In this document: positions 43,237-53,728 of the stretch, piece by piece | Layout of the letters: the number at the start of each line of letters is the position of its first letter | Numbering within the stretch: position 1 is the stretch's first letter | NCBI RefSeq assembly: GCF_011386835.1 | Contig: NC_088800.1 | Location: 59,053,439 to 59,117,438, forward strand | DNA from: Chrysemys picta bellii | Taxonomy: Eukaryota; Chordata; Testudines; Emydidae | Length of the DNA: 64,000 nt | Direction of reading: 5' to 3' | Made by a program: the position numbers and the translations under genes | Notes under the pieces: generated by a model | What the model was told of the DNA's origin: nothing | Databases searched by the model: none | What the model saw: only the letters and a program-made list of their open reading frames with translations

Positions 43237-44125
43237 ATAGACTCGCTTTTTGGATGTTCATCCGTTATAGCCAATGATTTAAGAGGTCCTTTGGTAGAAA
43301 TAAGTAAAGTCCAAGCTAACTATAGGTTATGATGCTGAATTAGTTAATACTGTAGAGGAAAAGTATCTAGATGTAGTAGATCCACATGCTACATTAGTAA
43401 CAGCTAGACCAAGCATTGCAGTAGTAGTACTCCTCTGACCCCAGTTCCCAAAAGAAGTGGATCCTTTAGAATATAGAAAAAGTGAAATATATGGACAAAA
43501 CATAGTTATTTGTAATGATTAATCTAGATTTCTTTGCATTATTTTGACTCAAGCCTCATAAAACAGTTACCAGTGCTAGAGGTGCACTGTTAGGCTGGGA
43601 GCTGAATATATAGTCATAAACTATGGCCCCAATCCTGCAGTGAGCTTTCCACAGGTGGACTCTTGTGCTTGCACAAAGCCCAGTGAAGAAGGCACAGGGG
43701 TCTGTCAGCACAAAGTTCATTGCAGGATCAGGGTTCAAGTTAGGAAATCTATCAGTGCACTTGTATGTTGATGTTGCTTTTCATTTCCAACTTCAATGAT
43801 AGTGTCTCACTCTACATTAGTGCTACTAGCATATCCTACAGAAAAGAGGAAATGCAGGGAAAACATTCACCAATCCTTCCACTGTGTTTCTGTAATGCAG
43901 GGGTGTGTGTGTGTGTGGTGTGTGTGTTTGTTTGTAAAATAAATGAAATCAGGACAAATATTACACAAAATAAAGACAATAAATGCATTTTTGAGTAACA
44001 CTGGGCAAACACATTTTCCTGTTACATGTGTTGTCAAAGGGATTGAGCTGATGTGAATTTGGGGCTCAATTCTGTATTCATTGTATTTTCTTGCAGTGTT
44101 ACTGGTTTCAGTCACTGCAGGATAC

Positions 44126-44167
<42 letters not shown>

Positions 44168-44704
44168 CTATATATGATTAGTTTTACATAATGCAGCCAT
44201 CTGTGCTACATGTTTTGTTAGTGATTCATCAAACAATCTGTTTTGCTTTGGATCCTTTGTTGTGCCATTGAAGAATATCACCCGACACCTTAATCTTGAT
44301 TTGTGTGCAACTTGTGCTATGAAGTGACCCATCACAGTTCTTTGTGACGCAGTCCAGATCCTGCTATTTATTCACTTATGTCAATTTAAGCACATAGGAC
44401 TCAAGCCTGCAGAGGTCTCAGCACTCTGTCTCCCACCCACCAAAGCATTTTGGTGTACATGCTTAACTTCAAATGCTTGAGTAGTCCCATTTACATCTAT
44501 TTTGCTTTGCTCAACTGGGGTTACAGTGCTCAACACCTTGAAGCATCAAGCTTCTAAAGTGACAAAAATGGTGCCCTTTCATAGGCTCTCAGCACCTTGA
44601 CAGATAGCTGCAATCACAATCCACGGTAACAACAAAAAATGAACTTTTATTGATGTGTTGCTCCTTTTCTCTCCTCTTCCTTTTGCAGCCCCTGTAGATG
44701 GATT
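43237..44704. other. Non-coding stretch with microsatellites
   Basis: It contains (TG)n runs at about 43900-43930 and 44133-44159 (the latter flanked by TATATA), a palindromic repeat about 43625-43740 (CCCCAATCCTGCAGTGAGC, then TCATTGCAGGATCAGGG) and diverged palindromic text at 44385-44545. No gene. Confidence 0.5.
44125..44176. repeat. (TA)/(TG) compound microsatellite
   Basis: CATATATATG, then thirteen or more TG units, then TATATATATC. Likely polymorphic. Confidence 0.95.
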
Positions 44705-44988
44705 ATAATTACTGTGTCTACACTACAGCCTATGTCAGCATAGTTTATGTCACTCAGGGCTGTGAATAAACCACCCCCTTGAGTGACATAAATTACACTG
44801 ACATAAGCACTCGTGTGCACAGCACAATGTTAGCGGGACAGCTTCTCCCACCAATGTAGCTTCTGCCACTTGTGGAGGTGGGTTTTTTTTATGCCAATGG
44901 GAGTGAGCTCTCCTGTCAGCATAGTGTCTACCAGATGTGCTGCAGTGGTACAGCTGTATTGGTACAGATGCGCCGCTGCAGCACTGTA
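44705..44988. mobile_element. Harbinger-type MITE, right end incomplete
   Basis: Starts near 'TGTGTCTACACTACAGCC'. The interior matches the same family as 47823-48082 (GACAGCTTCTCCCACCAATG, ATGTAGCTTCTGCCACTTG, and an internal inverted GTGACATAAA motif). The expected right terminus is missing, apparently because the CR1 at 44991 abuts it. Confidence 0.6.
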
Positions 44989-44990
44989 CA

Positions 44991-46590
44991 TATAAGAACA
45001 TAAGAATGGCCCTACTGGGTCAGATCAAAGGTCCATCTAGCCCAGTATCCTGTCCTCCAACAGTGACCAGTCCCAGGTGCTCCAGAGGGAATGAACAGAA
45101 CAGGTAATCATCAAGTGATTCATCCCCTGCCTCTCATTCCTAGCTTCTGGCAAACAGAGGCTAGGGACACCATTCCTGCCCATCCTGGCTAATAGCCATT
45201 GATGGACCTATTCTCTATTAATTTATCTAGTTCTTTTTTGAACCCTGTTATGGTCTTAACCTTCACAACATCCTCTGGCAAGGAGTTCCACAGGTTGACT
45301 GCACATTGTGTTTTAAACCCGCTGCCTATTAATTTCATACGGTGACCCCTAGTTCTTGTGTTATGAGAAGTAGTAAACAACACTTCCTTATCTACTTTCT
45401 CTACACCAGTCATGATTTTACAGACATCAGTCATATCTCCCCTTAGCTGTCTCTTTTCCAAGCTGAAAAGTCCCAGTCTTATTAATCTCTCCTCATATGG
45501 AAGCTGTTCCATACCCCGAATCCTATTATCTATCCCTTAATTATTCCCAGCATTCTGTTCGCTTTTTTGACTGCCGCTGCACATTGAGTGGATGTTTACA
45601 GAGAATTATCCATAATGACTCCAAGATCTTTCTTGAGTGGTAACAGCTAATTTAGACCCCATCATTTTATATGTATAGTTTGGATTATGCTTTCCAATGT
45701 GCATTACTTTGTATTTATCAATATTAAATTTCATCTGCTATTTTGTTGCCCAGTCACCCAGTTTTGAGAGATCCTTTTGTAGCTCTTTGCAGTCTGCCTG
45801 GGTCTTAACTATCTTTAGTAATTTTGCCACCTCACTGTTTACCCCTTTTTCCTGATCATTTGTGAATATGTTGAATAGGACTGGTCCCAGAACAGACCCT
45901 TGGGGGGACACCACTATTACCTCTCTCCATTCTGAAAACTGATCATTTATACCTACCCTTTGTTTCCTATCTTTTAACCAGTTACCAATCCATGAGCGCA
46001 CCTTCCCTCTTATCCTGTGGCAGCTTACTTTGCATAAGAGCCTTAGGTGAGGGACCTTGTCAAAGGCTTTTTGAAAATCTAAGTACACAATATCCATTGG
46101 ATCCCCTTGGTCCACATGCTTGTTGACCCACTCAAAGAATTCTAGTAGATTGGTGAGGCATGACTTCCCTTTCCTAAAACCATGTTGACTCTTCCTCAAC
46201 AAATTATGTTCATCTATGTGTCTGACAATATTGTTCTTTATTATAGTTTCAACCAGTTTGCCCGGTACTGAAGTCAAGCTTACAGGCCTGTAATTGCCAG
46301 GATCACCTCTGGAACCCTTTTTTTAAAAATTGGCATCACATTAGCTATTCTCCAGTCATCTGGTGCAGAAGTTGTCTGTGACCTATCATTTAAATCTACA
46401 GTTAGTAGTTCTGCAATTTCACATTTGAGTTCCTTCAGAACTCTTGGGTGAATACCATCTGGGCCTGGTGACTTATTGCTGTTCAATTTATCAGTTTGTT
46501 CCAAAACCTCCTCTAAAGATGCCATGAAGGCATGGTCTTAAGTCTTTCCTCTGTCTTGACCATTTTCCCATTATTGTCCACTTGCTGCTC
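44991..46590 (-). pseudogene. CR1 LINE, RT domain to 3' end (dead)
   Basis: A 1.6-kb minus-strand CR1. The 3' UTR is at the left (AAGAACATAAGAATGGCC, ACTGGGTCAGATCAAAGG). Reading leftward on the minus strand: 46525-46280 (NKSPGPDGIHPRVLKEL, ANVMPIFKK), 46277-45738 ([62 protein letters not shown]) and 45512-45189 (the C-terminal end). Several frame changes separate these pieces. The catalytic FADD box is missing: the text goes from EVAK directly to LLKIVKTQADC, consistent with a short deletion between CAAAA repeats. It is 5'-truncated, as usual. Confidence 0.95.
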
Positions 46591-47822
46591 TCAAGAGCCA
46601 ATGCTGAATGCCTCAGTTTACTTCCCGTCTCCTCCTAAAATGATAAACAATCTCTGTTAACAAGCTAATACTTAAACAATAAATAATTCCTAAGATAGCA
46701 CATGGGTTCTATTTAGCAAGATAATATCCTACCATTTGAAGCTTACTAATCATGGGGTTCTCTTTCTGTTAGTTCTCCAGGAAATAGCCTTTGATAAGCT
46801 TTGGCATGTATCCTCCAGCAGAGGGGTAACACTAAGTCATCAGATGGAAGGGAAAAATAGACAACTGGGGGAACTTGCTATGTTCAGGATATGCATCACC
46901 AATACCTAGAAGTAGGGCCAGTTGCCACCATCATCAGATGGAATGAGGGAAGCCTCTGGGAGCTGGCAGCAGCATAAAGATAAAAGAAAAGAGCAATGAA
47001 GGGAAAGGAGCATACAGTAAATATATTACTTCTTAAAAGCCTTTTGATTTTTAATGTACCATTTGCATTTTTCCATCCATCCCCATGGTTTAGGGGAAAA
47101 TTTACATATCCTTGTCCCCTTTTCTCGTGTCAGTGCTTTAGCTGCTCTTCTACAATATGCAAGTCATTATTTTTAACACAGATTCTGTGAAGAATCTGCA
47201 TTTGTGGAACATATCTTTGCTATTTATTATAATTGGTGGTTATTATGTAATATGTAAATTGTCCACCGTTCAACCCACAGTTGCTAGGCACTTTTCACTC
47301 AATAATATGGCAGAGTCTTGCCTCAAAGAGTTTACAATCTAATGTCCTATAATGGGATCTGAACGGGTATTTAGGGAGTTTCCCTTCATGGCTCTGAGGG
47401 CAGAATTAGGGCATAAATGGACATAACGGAAAAAGGAGTAAGAGAAAGGATGCAATACCAGCTGCATGCTTCTGTTTTATTTTGTCTCATTGTGGCCTGT
47501 GTCCACATGTTTTATCCCCCCCCCACCTATTTACTGTTCTGTTCATATTGTAACTCCAGCCTATTCTTTCTTACTTGTTTAATTTATACCCCGGCCTGTT
47601 AGTCTTGCATTACTATTTACTTTGCATATGTTGTTACATTGTGTATATTATTGTATTTCTTTGTGAATCTTTTTCTCCCTCTTCTGCTCATGATCTTGTA
47701 GGTCCCAATCCAGGAAGGTATTTAAGCCTGTGTCCAACTTGAAGCATATTAGTACTTAGGCCCAAGCTTAATTATCTGTCTGAATCAGGACCTTAATTAT
47801 TCCCATTCGACTTGCTTTCTCA
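46591..47822. other. Non-coding stretch with a MIR-like scrap
   Basis: 47285-47345 (GGCACTTTTCACTCAATAAT, then TCAAAGAGTTTACAATCTAA) resembles the antisense L3/MIR end. 47700-47790 is a palindromic repeat (AGGTCCCAATCCAGGAAGG, then TGAATCAGGACCTT). No gene. Confidence 0.4.
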
Positions 47823-48082
47823 GGCCAGGTCCATACTACAGACTTACATCGGTATAACTATGTTGCTCAGGGGTGTGAAAAATCCACATCCCTGAGTGAT
47901 GCAGTTATATCATCCTAACCCCCTGTATAGACAGTGCTGGGTCAACAGGAGAGCTTCTCCCATTGACATAGCTACAGCCTCTTGCAGAGACAGAAGCTCT
48001 CCCATCGGCATAGTAGTGTCTAAACTAAAACGCTACAGCGGCAGAGCTGCCCCTCTGCAGCTTTTTAAGTGTAGACCTGCCC
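47823..48082. mobile_element. Harbinger-type MITE
   Basis: 260 bp. TSD TCA at 47820-47822 and 48083-48085. TIRs GGCCAGGTCCATACTACAG and GGGCAGGTCTACACTTAAA (right end, reverse complement). The interior has inverted pieces around 'CATCCCTGAGTGATG'. Non-coding; the same family as 44705-44988. Confidence 0.82.
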
Positions 48083-49215
48083 TCAGTCTCTTTCTCTGTC
48101 TACCATCTTCCCTTAGTTTCTGTGATGCTTCCCAGGGGTACCCAGGTTGTTTGGTACTTCGCTACCACCTGCCCTATCCTGAGGAAGACTTGTCTTTGCC
48201 TGTCGGACGTCAGCTCCCCAACTCCACAGAGCATGAACAATACAAGCGCTCCCCTGTAGGCCTACACAGGCCCTGCTGTCTCTCTACAGGTTAGCAATAG
48301 GCACACTCTAACCCCCCACACTGAGCATCTCCCTGGAGTGTCCGGAATTGCTGCTTCCAAAGAAGCAGGACACCCCAGCTTACGAGTTTCACCTCAGATC
48401 ACCACCTTATTCAACACACAGAGGTTAGCTATGTTTATAACCGGAAAACAAATCAAAGTTTATTTAAACAAAATATAGAGGTTCAAGTGATAGCATGTAG
48501 TAGTATTGGAAACAAATAGTTACATACAAAATAATAGTATAACCCACGTTTTAAAACCCAGACTTTGTTAACTAGCTATGTCCATGTCTTACCCAAAGTC
48601 TTTTCACCATTTTACAGCCAGGTTTGACTGTGATCGTCCATTAATGAGACAAGTCATGCTGCCAGCTTTTTTCTCTGGTGAAAGGCTCAGGGTATCTCTT
48701 TGCACCCCCAGATATATCAGAACAATCCATCGTCATTACTCATAAACAAGATTCCTCCCTGCTGTTCCCTCCCTTATTTCCCCCTCCCACCCCCATATAT
48801 TCCTTTCTTGTAGGTTTGATAATCTCTTAATCAGCATCTGGCTCAGTATGCAAATAGGCACATATTGTGAGGCACATTAGTACATACATAGTAACCAGAC
48901 AGGGAGATAAGAATCTGTTACTCAGTGCCTGAAAGGAAGCTGAGACATGTCACCTGCCTTAAGACCATAACTTTAACTATAGGCACATAACTTCTTAAAT
49001 ATTATCTGTACATACCTTTGTCCATTATTATAATAACCAGTGGGCTACAGGCTCTTGGTAGAGACTTCATATGCCACCCATTAATGAATTATTATTTTGT
49101 GTGTGTGCGCTCGTGCGCACACACAACTCTCTAGGGATCTCTGTAAAATCCTCTGAACCCCCTGTACCCTCTGCCAATAGTCCCTGGGTCACATCTTCCT
49201 ATAGACTTCCTTTGC
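48083..49215. repeat. Unclassified interspersed repeat candidate
   Basis: A ~1-kb block of moderately G/C-rich then A/T-rich text (GGGGTACCCAGGTTGTTTGG, CAAATCAAAGTTTATTTAAA, GGTTTGATAATCTCTTAATC) without ORFs above chance, TIRs or a TSD. It has the look of an old LTR or internal retroelement segment, but nothing in it proves this. Confidence 0.3.
49100..49125. repeat. Self-complementary (GT/AC) microsatellite
   Basis: TGTGTGTGCGC, a 4-base TCGT loop, then GCGCACACACA: an 11-bp perfect inverted repeat made of alternating purine-pyrimidine steps. Confidence 0.9.
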
Positions 49216-49223
49216 TTTCTGCC

Positions 49224-49924
49224 TAGGGTTGCCAGGTGTCCGGGGCTAAGGTAGGCTCCCTGCCTGCCCTGGCTCCCTTGCCTGTTGTGGCTATGCGCAT
49301 CTCCCGGAAGCAGCAGCATGTCCCCCCTCTGGCTCCTAGGTGTAGGGGCAGCCAGGGGGCTCTGCATGCTGCCTCTGCCTCAAACACCAGCTCTGCAGAT
49401 CCCATTGGCTGGGAACCATGGCCAATGGGAGCTGAAGGGGCGGCACCTGTGGACGGGACAGTGAGCAGAGCCGCCAGGCCACGTAGGAGCTGTAGGGGGG
49501 ACATGCTGCTGCTTCTGGGAGCTGCACCCCCTCCCACCCTCCAAACCCCTCGATCCCATTCTGCAGCACCCTTCTGCACCTCAAACTCTCATCCCCAGCC
49601 TCACCCCAGAGTCTGCACCCCCAGCTGGAGCCCTCACCCCGTCCTGCATCCCAACCCACTGCCTCAGTCCGTAGCCGCCTCCTTCGCCCTGAACTCCGCA
49701 TTTCCGGTCTCTCACTGGACATCGCACCCTCAGCTGGAGCCCTCATCCCCACCTGCACCCCAACTCCCTGAGCCAGCCTGGGTGAAAATGAGCAAGTGAG
49801 TGAGGGTGGGGAGAGCAAGTGGGAGGGGGGAATGGAGTGAGCAGGGGCAGGGCCTGAGGAGGGGCAGGGTAGGAGGTGGGGCAAAGGTGTTTAGTTTTGT
49901 GCGAATAGAAATTTGGCAACCCTA
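49224..49924. mobile_element. Non-autonomous hAT-type element, TAGGGTTGCC termini
   Basis: A 701-bp unit. Left TAGGGTTGCCAGG, right TAGGGTTGCCAAATT (reverse complement). TSDs TTTCTGCC (49216-49223) and TTTCTGCT (49925-49932), 7 of 8 identical, which points to hAT. The interior repeats that of 37695-38370, including CATTGGCTGGGAACCATGG followed by CCAATGGGAGCTG. The long ORFs on both strands (up to 187 codons) are GC artefacts. Confidence 0.85.
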
Positions 49925-49969
49925 TTTCTGCTGCCTCTGTGTGCTGTGTCTATGTTTCTTGCCCTATAT

Positions 49970-50302
49970 CAATCGTTCCCAAACTTGTTCCGCCGCTTGT
50001 GCAGGGAAAGCCCCTGGCAGGCCGGACTGGTTTGTTTACCTGCCGCATCCGCAGATTTGGCCAATCGCGGCTCCCAGTGGCCGTGGTTCGCTGATCCAGG
50101 CCAATGGGAACTGCTGGAAGCGGCGGCCAGTGCATCCCTCGGCCTGCACCATTTCCAGCAGCTCCCATCGGCCTGGAGCAGCGAACCGCGGCCACTGGGA
50201 GCCGCGATCGGCCAAACCTGCGGATGCGGCAGGTAAACAAACCAGCCTGGCCCGCCAGGGGCTTTCCCCGCACAAGCGGTGGAACAAGTTTGGGAACGAC
50301 TG
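49970..50302. mobile_element. Long-palindrome hAT MITE
   Basis: A 333-bp element that is nearly a complete inverted repeat. Left CAATCGTTCCCAAACTTGTT, right CAGTCGTTCCCAAACTTGTT (reverse complement). The arms go on through CAGGGAAAGCCCCTGGC and GGTTTGTTTACCTGCCGCAT. TSDs CCCTATAT (49962-49969) and CCCTAGAT (50303-50310), 7 of 8. The inner half is closely related to the inner half of 24632-24959. Confidence 0.9.
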
Positions 50303-50310
50303 CCCTAGAT

Positions 50311-51240
50311 CTTTCCCTCCTTCTCCTCACTGTAGAGAACACTAGAGGGAGGAAAAAAATCAAAAGTGCCATGATGTGACATAACGCCAATTAACTGCTT
50401 AATTATAGCAATGTATTTCCCTTTTGCAACACCTCTGTTAAAGGCCATAAATGAATATAGGAGAAAAACAGGTCTGTGAAAGTATTTATTTGCAGTATTT
50501 GGAATGAAGGATTAAGTTTTAATGGAAAATGACTCCTGATCTTGAACTTATTACAAGAAGCAGTGGATGACTTTTAAGTAAGGAAAGGGCATGAAAACAA
50601 ATTATTATGTCTAAACTGCAAAGCAGGCTTTAGGTACAAGCAGTAAATAATCAGCTGTACCAAAAGGCCTATATTTGATTAACAAAATTGACTCCAAAGA
50701 ACGAGCTGTGAGAGTTTGGGGGGTCATTTTCTTGGTTTTTACTCTGAAAACTATAAAACTCAATTTTCTGCATGGAAGACATTTAAAATTAAGCAAAATA
50801 TGGTGCATCAACATAACTCTGTGCTTTTCAAATATTTCTGAAATCCCCTCATTATATAGGAAAACTGCAGAACAATATGGAAGTTCCACTTAACTGTGTT
50901 CAATACATCATGAAAGAAGGGCACAAAGCACTAGGTATTAAAGTTTGAGTCTATTAATGCACTGCTTTGGGGGAATTAAACTTTAATATTGATGATAGAC
51001 CTTCCATAATAAAATGTGGGGAGAGCAGGAATAAATCTCTCTATTGCAAAGGTCCTGAACTGTTTAAATAACTATATGCAAACTATATATCTAACTGTCT
51101 GTCTGTACTCGGCTAGCTTGATTATCACTTCAAAAGTTTTTTTTCTCTTAATTAATTGGCCTCTCAGAGGTGGTAAGACAACTCCCACCTGTTTATGCTC
51201 TCTGTATGTGTGTATATATATCTCCTCAATATATGTTCCA
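50311..51240. other. Non-coding stretch, no gene seen
   Basis: A/T-rich, apparently unique. No ORF with a domain. Confidence 0.4.
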
Positions 51241-51345
51241 TTCTATATGCATCCGAAGAAGTGGGCTGTAGTCCACGAAAGCTTATGCTCTAATAAATTT
51301 GTTAGTCTCTAAGGTGCCACAAGTCCTCCTGTTCTTCTATATGCA
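51241..51345 (+). repeat. SINE-like retroposon, single arm copy
   Basis: Flanked by a perfect 11-bp TSD TTCTATATGCA (51241-51251 and 51335-51345). Between them lies one arm of the fold-back family: GCATCCGAAGAAGTGGGCTG, GTAGTCCACGAAAGCTTATG, GTGCCACAAGTCCTCCTGTT. It starts at what is the hinge of the hairpin at 53451-53659 and stops where that arm stops, so the ~45-nt tail is absent. Orientation is given as in the tailed copies, but a minus-strand insertion of the opposite arm would look the same. Confidence 0.85.
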
Positions 51346-52984
51346 AACAGTATCTCCTGAGATGCACAGACATTTGCAAGCATACACACAGTGTATGTAT
51401 ATGAATGCTGTATGCATACACATGTATACTAGGTGTATAGAGAACATTTGAATGTAGTTATCTTCTAACAAAGTGTACTATTTCAATGTGACTGTGCTTC
51501 CTTTAAATGTTAAAGATATAATGATTGATCTTTGCCATTGATTTCACAGTATTCCATTCAAGACCGATATCATTCACTACTTAGAATGTGTACTTTGGGT
51601 TCGATCCTGAGTTTTGCAATCAGTGGGAAGTTTTCCATTTACGTTTCTTTGCTTTGGATAAACCCAAAATGAAAGCAGAGGAGCGTGAAGTCCAGAATAG
51701 AAGCTTTAAGATCTATGTGTCAATGTGGCATTTATACAGGCATTTATAGAAGATTGTAAGGAAAGGAGACAAAATTACTCTAAAATGTTGGATTAGAAAT
51801 GGACAATTGTATGTTCCTGTGGCCTAAAATGTAGCATCACTCTCTTGTCCTTAGTGCCCCCCCCCCCAATATTATCAACAGCTAATTAAGGACTTGGTAT
51901 TTGAGAAGAAAAAACAAGTCAAATCAGATGGCAAGAATTAAATATGAAGGAAGTCTGTGGGTTATCCCTTGGCTGTATGAAGTTGTAAAACATTAAATAG
52001 CCTTATAATGGGAGTTTTATTTTCTACTTTTTAAAAAATTGTCCTGCTACAAATAGCACTTTTATAGTAATAGCCCTTGTATTCTGCTCTCAGCTACTGG
52101 GAAGGCAAGACAATTAATTTTATTCATATCAATCTGAAAATAAATAACCCTTCTTTTCCTACAAGGGAATTATTGAATCATAATTTCAATTTAACTTTAT
52201 TAAGGCAATTTATCTTTGTTTGTTTTGTGGGGTATTTTTGCATATGAATCATCTTTATTAGCAATTTAATCATTTCTCTCTTCCGTCTGTAGCGGATGAT
52301 AAAGAATCCTTTTGAAGTTGGTTAATTTCTCTGACAATCTTAAAACTCTCTGATCTCTCTGCGAAGGTCTGTAAAATGCAAGGCTACATGGCAGCCTACA
52401 TTGACAAAAGAATCAGATTCAAAACAGATGAAACATTTAAAATTGGTCTTTCATCTGATATGTATCAGATGAGACAAAAAATATGCTTTTCCAATGATCA
52501 TAATCTAACACAATAACACACTGCAACAAAGCATTTGTCAGATGTTGTTACTTCATTTGGTAGCTCTCATCCCTGAATTTTGCCTTAAAAATAAGCTGTA
52601 TTGGTTAATTGTATGTTGTTCTTAATTCCTGGCTCCTATAGGAGAGTACAAGAAGGCAATGAGATAATATTAGCAGCATAGGTAGTGATATCAGTGGCCC
52701 AACTGCAGACAAGTGTTTTTTTTTTGTTTTGTTTTGTTTTTTTTGTAGGTATCCTAGCAAAGCAGGATTTTAAGGAGGATAAAGAGGTATGTTTATGGAG
52801 AACTACTCTCAAACACAAAGGGGAACATGGGAAGGAATATTTGTTATAAAATTTAACAAGTGGGCAATAGACGTTGGCCTCATTGTCCGAGGAGAGGCGC
52901 ATGTCAGCGTCCCAGTAGTGAATGAGAAGTGATAAGTAGGGTGGGGGAATAGGCTGTGAAGGGCTTGAAAGTAAAGACGTTGCC
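51346..52984. other. Non-coding stretch, possible conserved region
   Basis: No gene. A C-run lies at about 51858-51867. 52190-52610 is free of recognisable repeats and rich in TAATTT and CATTAA words, so it is a candidate conserved non-coding element on texture only. Confidence 0.35.
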
Positions 52985-52997
52985 CTTGTATTTGATG

Positions 52998-53150
52998 AGG
53001 AGTCTGGTGGCACCTTAAAGACTAACAGATTTATTTGGGCATAAGCTTTCATGGCATAAGCTTATGCCAAATAAATCTATTAGTCTTTAAGGTGCCACCA
53101 GACTCTTGATTGTTTTTGTGGATACAGATTAACACGGCTACCCCCTGATA
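52998..53150 (+). repeat. Fold-back SINE-like retroposon, copy A
   Basis: Arms 53000-53046 and 53060-53105 are inverted copies (one substitution, one 1-base gap) around a 13-base loop. The right arm runs on into a one-sided tail (TTGTGGATACAGATTAACAC, then GGCTACCCCCTGATAC). TSDs CTTGTATTTGATG (52985-52997) and CTTATATTTGATG (53151-53163), 12 of 13. The TSD and the one-sided tail show insertion by reverse transcription rather than by a TIR transposon. Confidence 0.88.
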
Positions 53151-53435
53151 CTTATATTTGATGTGATACACAAGGGGGAGCCAGTGGATGGATGCAAAGG
53201 GATGGGCTAGAAGAATGTTCTTTGCAGCAATATTCTGAATTGATATGTGCAAGGCAATATTGCATATGTGAAGGCTAGAGGGAAAAGTAGCAGCAGTAAT
53301 AGAGATGTGAGATAAGTGGTTGGGCAGAAGTTTTAGTTGTGTGAATGGATAGGAAAGGTTGTATCTTACAGATGTTATGCAGAAAGAATTGGCAAGATTT
53401 AGGCATAGCCTAGAAGTGAGGACCTAGAGAGAGGT
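53151..53435. other. Short spacer
   Basis: Unassigned A/G-rich sequence between two fold-back retroposons. Confidence 0.4.
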
Positions 53436-53450
53436 CTGAGTCAAAGATGA

Positions 53451-53659
53451 ACAGGAGTACTTGTGGCACCTTAGAGACTAACAAATTTATTAGAGCATAA
53501 GCTTTCGTGGACTACAGCCCACTTCTTCGGATGCATATCCGAAGTGGGCTGTAGTCCACGAAAGCTTATGCTCTAATAAATTTGTTAGTCTCTAAGGTGC
53601 CACAAGTACTCCTGTTCTTCTTTTTGCGGATACAGACTAACACGGCTGTTACTCTGAAA
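53451..53659 (+). repeat. Fold-back SINE-like retroposon, copy B
   Basis: A 209-bp unit flanked by a perfect 15-bp TSD CTGAGTCAAAGATGA (53436-53450, 53660-53674). The left arm 53451-53530 and the right arm 53539-53615 are identical inverted copies over 77 bases apart from one 3-base gap, around a CGGATGCATATCCG hinge. A 44-nt tail (TCTTCTTTTTGCGGATACAG, then ACTAACACGGCTGTTACTCT) exists only at the right. No A-box/B-box promoter or poly(A) is evident. Confidence 0.93.
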
Positions 53660-53728
53660 CTGAGTCAAAGATGACATTCAGTTTAGAAGCCTGAGTGACA
53701 GGCAAATGGTGGTGTCCACAGTGATTTA

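Noticed and set aside
49236..50390. Long ORFs (up to 187 codons) on both strands
   Set aside because: They lie in two non-autonomous hAT elements and are open on both strands because of GC content and inverted repeats.
52985..53163. Hairpin copy as a MITE with long TIRs
   Set aside because: The tail is present on one side only and the TSD is 12-13 bp, which fits retroposition rather than cut-and-paste.
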